Source of the DNA: an uncultured Clostridia bacterium
GTDB lineage: Bacteria > Bacillota > Clostridia > Oscillospirales > Oscillospiraceae
DNA: 57,073 bases
Assembly: GCA_945877515.1 (NCBI GenBank)
Contig: CAMCSE010000006.1
Span: forward strand, 1 to 57,073
Direction of reading: 5' to 3'
Every line of letters begins with the position of its first letter. The stretch's first letter is position 1. The notes under the pieces were generated by a model. It saw only the letters and a list, made by a program, of their open reading frames with translations, was not told the origin of the DNA and ran no database searches. Shown here one piece after another: positions 9,141 through 17,839 of the stretch. Both the position numbers and the translations under genes were made by a program.

Positions 9141-9284
9141 TTTTTGCTATGCAAAAGCATAGCAAAAATACAAGATGCGCCATTTTCTCGCCCCTTCGGG
9201 GCAACCGAACATGATGCGCAAAAACTTCATGCGCTCTGGCTTTTGCCCATGATCGTGGTGCGCAATACTGCGCATGAAGTTTTA
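9141..9284 (-). repeat. Copy 1 of ~143-bp structured intergenic repeat (reverse orientation)
   Basis: Near-identical to the reverse complement of 15461-15603 and 28071-28213. Confidence 0.9.
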
Positions 9285-9343
9285 TGCCTGACACGCCAAA
9301 CAGGGCCGCACTGCAACGGCAACGCGGCCCTGTTCTTGTTTGC

Positions 9344-10702
9344 TCAGGCCAGGATATCGGCCAGGTCGTCCAGACCGGTGGCGCGGGTAACCACCACCAC
9401 ATGGTCGCCGTCCTCGATGGTGGTCATACCACCGGGGATGATGGTGTGTTCGTCCCGCACGATTGCGGCCACCAGCAAGCCCTTACGCAGGGTGAGATCC
9501 TTCAGCGGTTTGCCCAGTACGGCGGGGCTGGAAGCGGTGGCGGTAAAGGAAAGGGCCTCCACATGACCGCCCAGCATCTTATACAGACTCTCCACCTTGC
9601 TGCCTTCGGCATTGCCCAGCGCCCGTACATAGCGGAGGATCTGACTGGAGATAATATCCTTGGGAGAAATGATGGAGTCAATACCGGTGCTGTTGACCAG
9701 GTCCATGTAGTTGGGGCGGGTCATTTTGGCCAGCACCTTGGGCACGCCGCTGCGCTGCGCGTGCATGGCCATCAGCAGGTTTTCTTCGTCCCGGTTGGTC
9801 ACCGCTACAAAAGCGTCAGCGTCCAGAATCCCCTCCTGCTGCAAGAGAGTGTTGTCGGTGCCGTCACCCTGGATCACCAGCACGTGAGGCAGCTGCGCCG
9901 ACAGGCGCAGGCACTTGTCCGCGTCCATTTCCACGATGCGCACGCTGGTGTTGGTCTTTTGCAGCTCCCATGCCAGATACATGGCGCTGCGGCTGCCGCC
10001 CAGCACGGAGACCTTCTTCACCTTCTGCCATGTGCGGCCCATTTCCTTCAGCATCCGCTGCAGCTCCAGCTTGGCGCCCAGCATATATAGCCGATCGCCT
10101 GCCGAGGGAACGAAGCTGCCGTCGGGGATGATATATTCGCCGCGGTGCTCTGCTGCGCAGATCAGCACCTCCGCCTGACGCAGACGGTGGGACTGACTCA
10201 GCGGCATGCCGCAGATGGTGTCGCTCTCCGCCACCTGAAAGCCAATCATGTCGATGCGGCCCCGGGCAAAGGGCTCCACGCTGAAGGCGGCGGGGAAGGC
10301 CAGAATACGGGCCATCTCCTGCGCCGCGGCCAGATCGGGATTGATGACCATGTCCAGACCGATCTCTTTTTTCAGCATCTCCTCATCCCGGCGGTAGTCG
10401 GTGTTGCGCACCCGGGCCACGGTGTGCTTGGCGCCCAGTTTTTTGGCGATCAGGCAGCAGACCAGATTGATCTCATCCTGATTGGTCACGGCGATCACCA
10501 GATCGGCGGTACGGACGCCGGCTTCGATCAATACGCTGATGCTGGCGCCGTTACCCTCCACGCACAGCACATCCATGGTGCTCTCCGCTTTGCGCAGCGC
10601 GGCGGTGTTGGCGTCCACAATGATGATATCGTGATCCTCCTCGGCCAGCGAATTGGCAATGGCACAGCCTACCTTACCGTTACCGACAATGATAATTTTC
10701 AT
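9344..10702 (-). CDS. trkA: Trk system potassium transporter regulatory protein TrkA
   Basis: Two NAD-binding cores (MKIIIVGNGKVGCAIANSLAEEDHDIIIVD; VSVLGGSRSAMYLAWEL) and TrkA-C-like regions. Confidence 0.9.
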   Translation of the reverse strand: MKIIIVGNGKVGCAIANSLAEEDHDIIIVDANTAALRKAESTMDVLCVEGNGASISVLIEAGVRTADLVIAVTNQDEINLVCCLIAKKLGAKHTVARVRNTDYRRDEEMLKKEIGLDMVINPDLAAAQEMARILAFPAAFSVEPFARGRIDMIGFQVAESDTICGMPLSQSHRLRQAEVLICAAEHRGEYIIPDGSFVPSAGDRLYMLGAKLELQRMLKEMGRTWQKVKKVSVLGGSRSAMYLAWELQKTNTSVRIVEMDADKCLRLSAQLPHVLVIQGDGTDNTLLQQEGILDADAFVAVTNRDEENLLMAMHAQRSGVPKVLAKMTRPNYMDLVNSTGIDSIISPKDIISSQILRYVRALGNAEGSKVESLYKMLGGHVEALSFTATASSPAVLGKPLKDLTLRKGLLVAAIVRDEHTIIPGGMTTIEDGDHVVVVTRATGLDDLADILA

Positions 10703-10933
10703 ATGCTTCCTCCTGCGGAAAGCGTATTTCTTTCCGTGTCACATATTTTAACACAGCCCTGCGCAAAATAAAAGGGCTTTTTATGTTCCGCAGGCGGTAA
10801 GAAAATTGTCGAATTGTGAAAAAAGTATTAAATTTTATCTTGCATCTTGCTAAATTTATGAGCCATGTTATAATGGGATTGCCTAATATTGGAAACTGCA
10901 CAACCGAAAACGTAAGTAAAAGGATGGGAGATC

Positions 10934-11290
10934 ATGGACAACCTAACGAAAATTATCCGCGAGGAAATCGGCAAGCAGTATAAAAGTGTGCGTCAGTTCG
11001 CGTTTGCAGTGGATGTTCCCCTTTCTACCGTGAACAGCGCGCTGCACAACGGGGTGGGTGGCTCCAGCTTTGACACGGTGCTGCGCCTGTGTAAAGTGCT
11101 GGGGATCAAGGCCATTGGCGATGACGCCGCATTTTACCTGACCGACGATACCGAGAAGCTGCTGACCCAGTATGCCAAACTGGACGATTACGGCCGTCAT
11201 ACGATTGCCTCTGTCATGCAGGTGGAGTATGACCGCTGTATGGAACTGAGCAAGCCTGATTTGGCGGAGCATAGCAGCGTCAACATATGA
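10934..11290 (+). CDS. XRE-family HTH regulator
   Basis: SVRQFAFAVDVPLSTVNSALHNGVGGSSFDTVLRLCKVLGI. Confidence 0.7.
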   Translation: MDNLTKIIREEIGKQYKSVRQFAFAVDVPLSTVNSALHNGVGGSSFDTVLRLCKVLGIKAIGDDAAFYLTDDTEKLLTQYAKLDDYGRHTIASVMQVEYDRCMELSKPDLAEHSSVNI

Positions 11291-11364
11291 TGCGTTCCAA
11301 TAAAACAAAAATCCAAGCAGGGACGCGTGGCGTATGTCGGGCGACTCTTTTGATACACTGTGCT

Positions 11365-11400
11365 GAAAAAGCCCCGCGGCGGATGCCGCGGGACTTTTCT
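11365..11400. terminator. Bidirectional terminator
   Basis: AAAAAGCCCCGCGGC ggat GCCGCGGGACTTTT between convergent genes. Confidence 0.6.
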
Positions 11401-11401
11401 T

Positions 11402-11593
11402 TCAGTGCAGACAGCTTTTCACATCCTCGAAGGCGCTGTCCATGGCCTTGCCCATGCGTTCCATGGTCTTGCTGACGGCGCGGCGTGCTTTGCGGTCGGA
11501 GGACATACGGTCCACCGTGGCGCCGGCCACCATGCCGATGCAAAGACCGCTGACGAATGCGGCGATTCTCATCATGCATCCACTCCTTTTCAT
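11402..11593 (-). CDS. Small membrane-anchored protein, YtxH-like
   Basis: N-terminal TM segment followed by a charged tail. Confidence 0.45.
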   Translation of the reverse strand: MKRSGCMMRIAAFVSGLCIGMVAGATVDRMSSDRKARRAVSKTMERMGKAMDSAFEDVKSCLH

Positions 11594-11708
11594 CGTCTGA
11601 GATCAGTTTGCCCGGAAAACAGCGAAAAACACGGGACATTACTTGCCAAAACAGACGCAAAATGGTACAATAACCTAATTGAAAAATTTGAGGAAAAAGG
11701 AGAACGTT

Positions 11709-12464
11709 ATGTCCATTGAGAGATTGCAGTCCGCTATCCGGGAGAGAAAAACACCGGTGGCGTTGGGCCTTGCGCCGGAGATCGGGAAAATCTCCGCCAA
11801 GCTTTTGAAAAATTTTGAAGACATGTTTGGCCCGGGGGCAATGGCCAACGCTGAGACGCTGCGGTATCACGCCTGTCAGACCATGGACGCGGCGCAGGGC
11901 AAGCTGCCCGCCGTGGTCATCAGCGCCGAGCACTATCTGCGCTGCGGTATGATGGGGGCCGATGTGCTGAGCAATCTGGTCAGCGCCGCCGCGGCCCGGG
12001 ATCTGTATGTGATTATGGATTGCCGCACCACCCGCCCCGAGCTGTGGCTGGACAGCCCCATGGCCGGCGACGGCCTGACGGTGATACCCTATGTAGGCGG
12101 CGACTGCGTGCCCCGGAATACGGACAAGGCCATCTTTGCCGTGGTGCGCACCGCCAATGAAAGCTCCGGCGATGTGCAGAACCTGATCGCCGGCGACCGG
12201 CCGCTGTATACGGCGCTGGCCCAGCAGATGGCCCGTCAGGGCGCGGCGTTGGTGGTGGAGACCGGGTATAGTCTCGATGTCAAGGAAGTGCGCAAACGCT
12301 GCGGCGATGCCTTTATGCTGCTGCCCGGCTGCGACGGACAGAACGCTGCGCCTGCTTTTGACGATCTGGGCCACGGGGCCATGGTGGTGGACTATATGCT
12401 GCAATACGGCGGCGACGTGGATGCTGCCGTTCAGGAGATGAAAGCGTGGGTGAACGTACTGTGA
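11709..12464 (+). CDS. Orotidine-5'-phosphate decarboxylase-like protein, catalytic motif degenerate
   Basis: FAVVRTANESSGDVQNL matches the type-2 OMPDC pattern, but the DAKRGD-equivalent reads MDCRTTRP. Confidence 0.6.
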   Translation: MSIERLQSAIRERKTPVALGLAPEIGKISAKLLKNFEDMFGPGAMANAETLRYHACQTMDAAQGKLPAVVISAEHYLRCGMMGADVLSNLVSAAAARDLYVIMDCRTTRPELWLDSPMAGDGLTVIPYVGGDCVPRNTDKAIFAVVRTANESSGDVQNLIAGDRPLYTALAQQMARQGAALVVETGYSLDVKEVRKRCGDAFMLLPGCDGQNAAPAFDDLGHGAMVVDYMLQYGGDVDAAVQEMKAWVNVL

Positions 12465-13498
12465 CGACTGTATATCTGATCCGCCATGCCGAGGCGGAGG
12501 GCAATCTCTACCGGATCGCCCACGGCCAGTACGACGGCCTGATCACCGACCGGGGCTATCAGCAGCTGCGGGTGCTGAAAAAGCGCTTTGACGATGTGCA
12601 TATTGACGCGGTGTACAGCAGCGACCTGTTCCGGGCCCGCACCACCGCCCGGGCCATCTATGAGCCCAAGGGCCTTGCGCTGCACACCGATCCAGCCTTT
12701 CGGGAGATCCATATGGGCTGCTGGGAAGGCCGTCCTTGGCAGGAACTGAACACCACCTGCGAGGAGCAGATGTTTTATTTCAACCGGCAGCTGGACAAGT
12801 TTCATGTGGAGGGCAGCGAGACGGCCCAGCAGGTACTGGACCGCTATATTCCTGCCCTGAAGCGGGTCGCGGCGGAGAACGACGGCAAGACCGTTGCCAT
12901 CTTCAGCCACGGCGCGGCCATGCGCATGGTGCTGGGAACCCTCAACGGCCTGCCGCTGTCTCGGGTGGGGGAGACGCCCCACGGGGACAACACCGCCGTG
13001 TCGCTGCTGGAGGTCGACGGCGATGATATCCGGGTGGTGTATCAAAACGACAACAGCCATCAGGTAGAGGCGGGACTGTCCACCTTTGCCAAGCAGAGCT
13101 GGTGGCGGGACAAGCGGATGATGAGCGGCGGCCAGTATTACCGGGAGATGGACGAGGCCACCGCCGCGCGCTTCGGTGTTCCGGAGGAGGGAAAGCGCAT
13201 TGCCGTGTGGTTTGAGCAGGAGCCGGTGGGGGCGCTGACGCTGCTGCCGGACAAGGCGCAGGACGCCGGCTGGATCGGCTTTTACTATCTGGAGCCGTCC
13301 ATGCGGGGCCGGAACTACGGGATCCCGCCGCTGGGCCAGGCGGTGCAGTTCTACCGCGCCCGGGGGATCGACCGGCTGCGGCTCTCCTGCGCCGATGAGC
13401 AGACGAGAGGATTTTTTGCCCATTACGGCTTCTATCCGCTGGAGGGAGACGTGATGGAGAAGTATATCGGCTATGAACCGCGGGAGATCGTATGGTAA
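12446..13498 (+). CDS. Histidine phosphatase (RHG family) fused to GNAT acetyltransferase
   Basis: N-terminal LIRHAEAEGN; C-terminal IGFYYLEPSMRGRNYGIPPLGQAVQFYRARGIDRLRLSCADEQTRGFFAHYGFYPL. Confidence 0.75.
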   Translation: MGERTVTTVYLIRHAEAEGNLYRIAHGQYDGLITDRGYQQLRVLKKRFDDVHIDAVYSSDLFRARTTARAIYEPKGLALHTDPAFREIHMGCWEGRPWQELNTTCEEQMFYFNRQLDKFHVEGSETAQQVLDRYIPALKRVAAENDGKTVAIFSHGAAMRMVLGTLNGLPLSRVGETPHGDNTAVSLLEVDGDDIRVVYQNDNSHQVEAGLSTFAKQSWWRDKRMMSGGQYYREMDEATAARFGVPEEGKRIAVWFEQEPVGALTLLPDKAQDAGWIGFYYLEPSMRGRNYGIPPLGQAVQFYRARGIDRLRLSCADEQTRGFFAHYGFYPLEGDVMEKYIGYEPREIVW

Positions 13499-15462
13499 AG
13501 GGAACGGAATTTTTGCCGGTGAGCCGGGATGAGATGATCCACCGGGGCTGGTACTACTATGATTTTCTGGTGGTAACGGCAGACGGCTATATTGACCATC
13601 CCAGCTTCGGCAGCGCCATTATCGCCCGGCTTCTGGAGAGCGAGGGCTACCGGGTGGCGGTGCTGGCGCAGCCGGACTGGCGTGACGCCGAAGCCTTCCG
13701 CGCCATGGGAAAGCCCCGGTACGGCGTGCTGATCGGCGGCGGGAATCTGGACTCCATGGTGGCCCACTACACGGTGGCCAAGCGCCGCCGGACACAGGAT
13801 CTGTACAGCCCCGGCGGCAAGGTGGGCTTCCGGCCTGACCGGCCTACCATCGTCTACGTCAACCGGGCCAGAGAGGCGTTTCCTGATACGCCCATCGTCA
13901 TCGGCGGGCTGGAATCGTCGCTGCGGCGCTTCGCCCACTATGACTACTGGGATGACAAGGTGCGCCGCCCCATCCTGTTTGACGCGCCTGCCGACCTGCT
14001 GGTGTACGGCATGGGGGAGAGCGCCACGGTGGAGATTGCCCGCCGTCTGGCGGCCAAAACGCCGGTGGCGGAGATCACGGACGTGCGAGGCACCGCCTGC
14101 ATCGTGACGGATCCGGCGGTGTGCCGGTATCACGAGGTGACGTGTCCCTCCTTTGAAGAGGTACAGGGCGACAAGACCGCTTACGCCAAGGCCACCAAAG
14201 TGCAGTACGAGGAGCACGATCCCATCCGGGGAAAGGCTGTTTTGCAGCAGTGTCAGGGCCGGTGGCTGCTGGTGAATCCGCCCCAGCGGCCCTTGAACCG
14301 CCAGACGCTGGATAAACTGTATGACCTGCCCTTTACCCGGGAGGTACACCCTATGTACCGGGAGGGGATTCCCGCCATTGAGGAGGTGCGCTTCTCCATT
14401 ACCCACAACCGGGGCTGCTTCGGCGGGTGCAACTTCTGCGCGCTGGCGTTCCATCAGGGCAGAATGGTCACCTCCCGCAGCATCGAGTCGGTGCTCTCGG
14501 AGGCAGAGCTGCTGACCCATGATCCGCGGTTCAAGGGGTATATCCACGATGTGGGCGGCCCCAGCGCCAACTTCCGCCATACCTCCTGCCGCCAGCAGAA
14601 GGAGCACGGCATGTGCCGGGGCAAATCCTGTCTGGCGCCGGAGCCCTGCAAGAACCTGGACGCCGACCACAGCGAGTATACGGAGCTTTTGCGGCGGATG
14701 CGGCAGATCCCCGGCATCAAGAAGGTGTTCGTCCGCAGCGGCGTGCGGTATGATTACATGCTGCAGGACAAGAACAGGGACTTCTTCAAGGAGCTGGTGG
14801 ACTATCACATCAGCGGCCAATTGAAGGTGGCGCCGGAGCACTGCGTGTCCTCGGTGCTGGACTATATGGGAAAGCCGCATTTTGATGTGTTTCTGAAGTT
14901 CTGGCGGCAGTATCAGAAGCTGAACGAATCCAACGGACGGGAGCAGTATCTGGTGCCGTACCTGATGTCCTCCCATCCCGGCTGCACCTTGAATGATGCG
15001 GTGGATCTGGCGGTGTTTCTCAAGCGCACCGGCCATCAGCCGGAGCAGGTGCAGGACTTTTATCCCACGCCGGGCACCATGTCTACCTGCATGTATTATA
15101 CCGGTATCGACCCGCGCACCATGGAGCCGGTATATGTGGCCAGGGATCCCCACGACAAGGCGCTCCAGCGGGCGCTGCTGCAATGGGGCCGGCCTGACAA
15201 ACGGGCGCTGGTGATCGAGGCGCTGGAGAAAACGGAGCGCACCGATCTCATCGGCTATGGGCCGGAATGTTTGCTGCGGCCCATGAAGGGCGAGAAATAC
15301 GATGTGAAAACGCCGCCCGTGCCGCCCAAAAAGAAGAAGGACGGCCGTCCGTCCAAGCCGGAGGAGGCACCCCGCCGGGGCCGCCGCACCGACGGGCAGA
15401 AGGGGAAGATGTCCCCCCGGAAAAAGGCGGCGTTTGCCAAGCAGCGGGCCAAAAAGAAATAA
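13492..15462 (+). CDS. YgiQ family radical SAM protein
   Basis: RGCFGGCNFCALAFHQGR radical-SAM CxxxCxxC plus YgiQ-type N-terminus. Confidence 0.9.
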   Translation: MVKGTEFLPVSRDEMIHRGWYYYDFLVVTADGYIDHPSFGSAIIARLLESEGYRVAVLAQPDWRDAEAFRAMGKPRYGVLIGGGNLDSMVAHYTVAKRRRTQDLYSPGGKVGFRPDRPTIVYVNRAREAFPDTPIVIGGLESSLRRFAHYDYWDDKVRRPILFDAPADLLVYGMGESATVEIARRLAAKTPVAEITDVRGTACIVTDPAVCRYHEVTCPSFEEVQGDKTAYAKATKVQYEEHDPIRGKAVLQQCQGRWLLVNPPQRPLNRQTLDKLYDLPFTREVHPMYREGIPAIEEVRFSITHNRGCFGGCNFCALAFHQGRMVTSRSIESVLSEAELLTHDPRFKGYIHDVGGPSANFRHTSCRQQKEHGMCRGKSCLAPEPCKNLDADHSEYTELLRRMRQIPGIKKVFVRSGVRYDYMLQDKNRDFFKELVDYHISGQLKVAPEHCVSSVLDYMGKPHFDVFLKFWRQYQKLNESNGREQYLVPYLMSSHPGCTLNDAVDLAVFLKRTGHQPEQVQDFYPTPGTMSTCMYYTGIDPRTMEPVYVARDPHDKALQRALLQWGRPDKRALVIEALEKTERTDLIGYGPECLLRPMKGEKYDVKTPPVPPKKKKDGRPSKPEEAPRRGRRTDGQKGKMSPRKKAAFAKQRAKKK

Positions 15463-15603
15463 AACTTCATGCGCAGTATTGCGCACCACGATCATGGGAA
15501 AAAGCCAGAGCGCATGAAGTTTTTGCGCATCATGTTCGGTTGCCCCGAAGGGGCGAGAAAATGGCGCATCTTGTATTTTTGCTATGCTTTTGCATAGCAA
15601 AAC
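15461..15603 (+). repeat. Copy 2 of ~143-bp structured intergenic repeat
   Basis: AAAACTTCATGCGC...GCGCATGAAGTTTT, GCCCCGAAGGGGC, TTTTGCTATGCttttGCATAGCAAAA. Confidence 0.9.
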
Positions 15604-15605
15604 AC

Positions 15606-15642
15606 TGATAAAGGGATGCTGCCGGCAGCATCCCTTTTCGCC
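15606..15642 (+). terminator. Rho-independent-type terminator after repeat copy 2
   Basis: AAAGGGATGCTGCCGGCAGCATCCCTTTT. Confidence 0.75.
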
Positions 15643-15847
15643 ATCCGCGGCGGTTCTTCCAACAAGGGGAGGAACGCCGTTTTGTGTTCGCGTTTTATGC
15701 AGCGCGTCCCTGCTGATGGCCCTTGCCGCAAAGTCCTTTGACCGGACAGAACGGGTTTGCGGCAAGTATCTTGACAAACGATCGCCGCGACAATATAGTA
15801 AGAACATGAGCAAACGGCTGTTACGGCGATGAAAATGAGGAACCACA

Positions 15848-17632
15848 ATGAGTATTTTGCAAGATGTCATGGATGCCTCCTCCCATGCCATGTTTACCAT
15901 GGACCGCAGCGGTATTGTCACCCACATTAACCGGCGGGCGAAGGAGCAGTTTGGCCTGTTCAACCATTCCACCGAATCCCATGCGGCCGGCCGCCTAGTG
16001 ATAGGCGATGTGGTGATCCTGATCAGCACCTATCTCGGCGGAGACGACGGGGAACTGACCGTGCAGGATCTGCGGCGGATCGGGATCCACGAGCACAGGC
16101 TCCGGGGCGGGGATAAGATCATCGCGGTGGGCGTATATGCCGATCCGGCCTTCAAGCCGGTGTATAAGTTTATGCGCCGCAGCGAGGGCGAGCAGCTGCA
16201 GTTGGACACGGTGTATCAGGGCGTGCCGATCCATGCCTCGATCCGGGCGGGGGTCGTCACGGTACAGGTAAGGGAACACAGCTATTCGCTGAATTATTTC
16301 CGCTCCATCGGACAGATGGTGATTTTGGACGGCGCTACGAAAAACGTCAAGTTCTGGGAGGAAAATGGCTACTCTGCCCGTAAGGAGGGCATCGGCAATT
16401 TGCTGCGGGGCGCCCCTTACGGCGCGAAAAGCCCGGAAACCGAGGTGGATGTTGTCGGATACCATTTTCGGGAGTTTTTTGAGGGGCAGCGGTTTGAGAA
16501 ACATGTTCGTCAGGTGCTGAACGGCGAACGGGAACGCTGCGAGCGGGAAGAGTATGACATCAACGGCTTCGCCCTGACGGCCTCCATTCTGCCGATCAGC
16601 AGCGAGAGCGCCCGCCCGGCAGGTGTGATCGTCAAATTTCGCAACATTGCGGATATCCGTGCAACGATCATGGAGCGGAATGACGCCATCGAATCCATCG
16701 AGCGGCAGTACCGCAGGGCGGAAAGCACGGTAGCAACCGAGAACGCGTTTGCCTCGCTGCTCAGTTCGGGAACGGCCATGACAAAAGCCAGAGAGTACGC
16801 CTATCGGTTGGCCCAGCGGGATTGCCCGATTCTGATTACCGGCGAACACGGAACGGGCAAAACGAATCTGGCGAAGTCGCTGCAGCAAATACAAAAGCGT
16901 CAGGGACCCTTCCTCTCGGTGGACTGCACCGCCTGCAGCAGTGAACAGGTGGATCGTATTCTGTTCGGTGACGGCAAGGGAAAAGACGGTGCGTTTATCC
17001 GGGCCGACGGAGGCACCGTTTTGCTGGACGCCATTGAAGAACTCAGCCCCTCAGCGCAGCTGAGACTGTTGGAGGTCATTCAGAATCAGCATATTTACCT
17101 GACGGAGACCGATGAATATATTGCGGCCAATGTGCGCGTTTTCGCCACGACAGCCTGTGATCTGAAAAAAGCGGTTGCCGAGAACCGGTTCAGAGCGGAC
17201 CTTTACTACCGGCTCAGCGCCTTTCAGGTGGAGCTGCCGCCGCTGCGGTCCTGCCGCGGCGATATTCCCTTTTTGATCAACAATCTGATGGAGGAGATCC
17301 GGCAGAAACACAATATGCCGGAAAAATACCTTTCCGGCGAAGCCTTCAGCCGGCTCCTGTCCTATAATTGGCCCGGGAATATCCGGGAGCTTGAAAATGT
17401 TCTGGAACGGGCCGTGACACTGTCAGAGGGCGACTTGATCTATTTGGAATATGTCCGCCTGGAGGAAGAAGTACCGGCGTTGACCATGCGGGAACAGCTT
17501 CGTGACGCGGAAAAGCGGATATTGCAGCAGACGCTGGCCCAGTGTGACGGCGACAAGAATCGGGCGATAGCGGTTTTGCATATGAGCCGCAGTTCATTTT
17601 ATGACAAATGCAAAGAGTATGGCATTAAATAA
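15848..17632 (+). CDS. PAS-AAA+-Fis transcriptional regulator (EBP family) lacking GAFTGA
   Basis: N-terminal PAS; ITGEHGTGKTNLAK; GGTVLLDAIEEL; SYNWPGNIRELENV; C-terminal Fis-type HTH. Confidence 0.85.
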   Translation: MSILQDVMDASSHAMFTMDRSGIVTHINRRAKEQFGLFNHSTESHAAGRLVIGDVVILISTYLGGDDGELTVQDLRRIGIHEHRLRGGDKIIAVGVYADPAFKPVYKFMRRSEGEQLQLDTVYQGVPIHASIRAGVVTVQVREHSYSLNYFRSIGQMVILDGATKNVKFWEENGYSARKEGIGNLLRGAPYGAKSPETEVDVVGYHFREFFEGQRFEKHVRQVLNGERERCEREEYDINGFALTASILPISSESARPAGVIVKFRNIADIRATIMERNDAIESIERQYRRAESTVATENAFASLLSSGTAMTKAREYAYRLAQRDCPILITGEHGTGKTNLAKSLQQIQKRQGPFLSVDCTACSSEQVDRILFGDGKGKDGAFIRADGGTVLLDAIEELSPSAQLRLLEVIQNQHIYLTETDEYIAANVRVFATTACDLKKAVAENRFRADLYYRLSAFQVELPPLRSCRGDIPFLINNLMEEIRQKHNMPEKYLSGEAFSRLLSYNWPGNIRELENVLERAVTLSEGDLIYLEYVRLEEEVPALTMREQLRDAEKRILQQTLAQCDGDKNRAIAVLHMSRSSFYDKCKEYGIK

Positions 17633-17693
17633 CAGGGGAAAACAGATGCACAAACAGGACGGACGATGCCCGTCCTGTTTGATGGATCGACAG

Positions 17694-17727
17694 TCCGAAA
17701 TTTTGGATTTCAGTCCAAATATTTGGA
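17694..17727. promoter_or_regulatory. Two 14-bp palindromic operator-like sites, 20 bp apart
   Basis: TCCGAAATTTTGGA (17694-17707) and perfect palindrome TCCAAATATTTGGA (17714-17727). Confidence 0.65.
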
Positions 17728-17740
17728 TTTTGACAGAAAT

Positions 17741-17768
17741 TTGACGGGAGTATTTTTTCTGTTAAAAT
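17741..17768 (+). promoter_or_regulatory. Predicted sigma-A promoter of the dapF cassette
   Basis: TTGACG - 16 bp - TAAAAT. Confidence 0.5.
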
Positions 17769-17839
17769 GTAAAGCAGTAAAGAGAATGCGGCAATGACCG
17801 CGAGAGCCAAAAATGGGAAATGTGATGGGGGATGAGCGG

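Noticed and set aside
13471-16029. 852-aa minus-strand ORF opposite the YgiQ gene
   Set aside because: Antisense of well-supported coding regions and spanning a repeat; composition (Arg/His/Gln-rich, no domains) is typical of GC-rich shadow ORFs.
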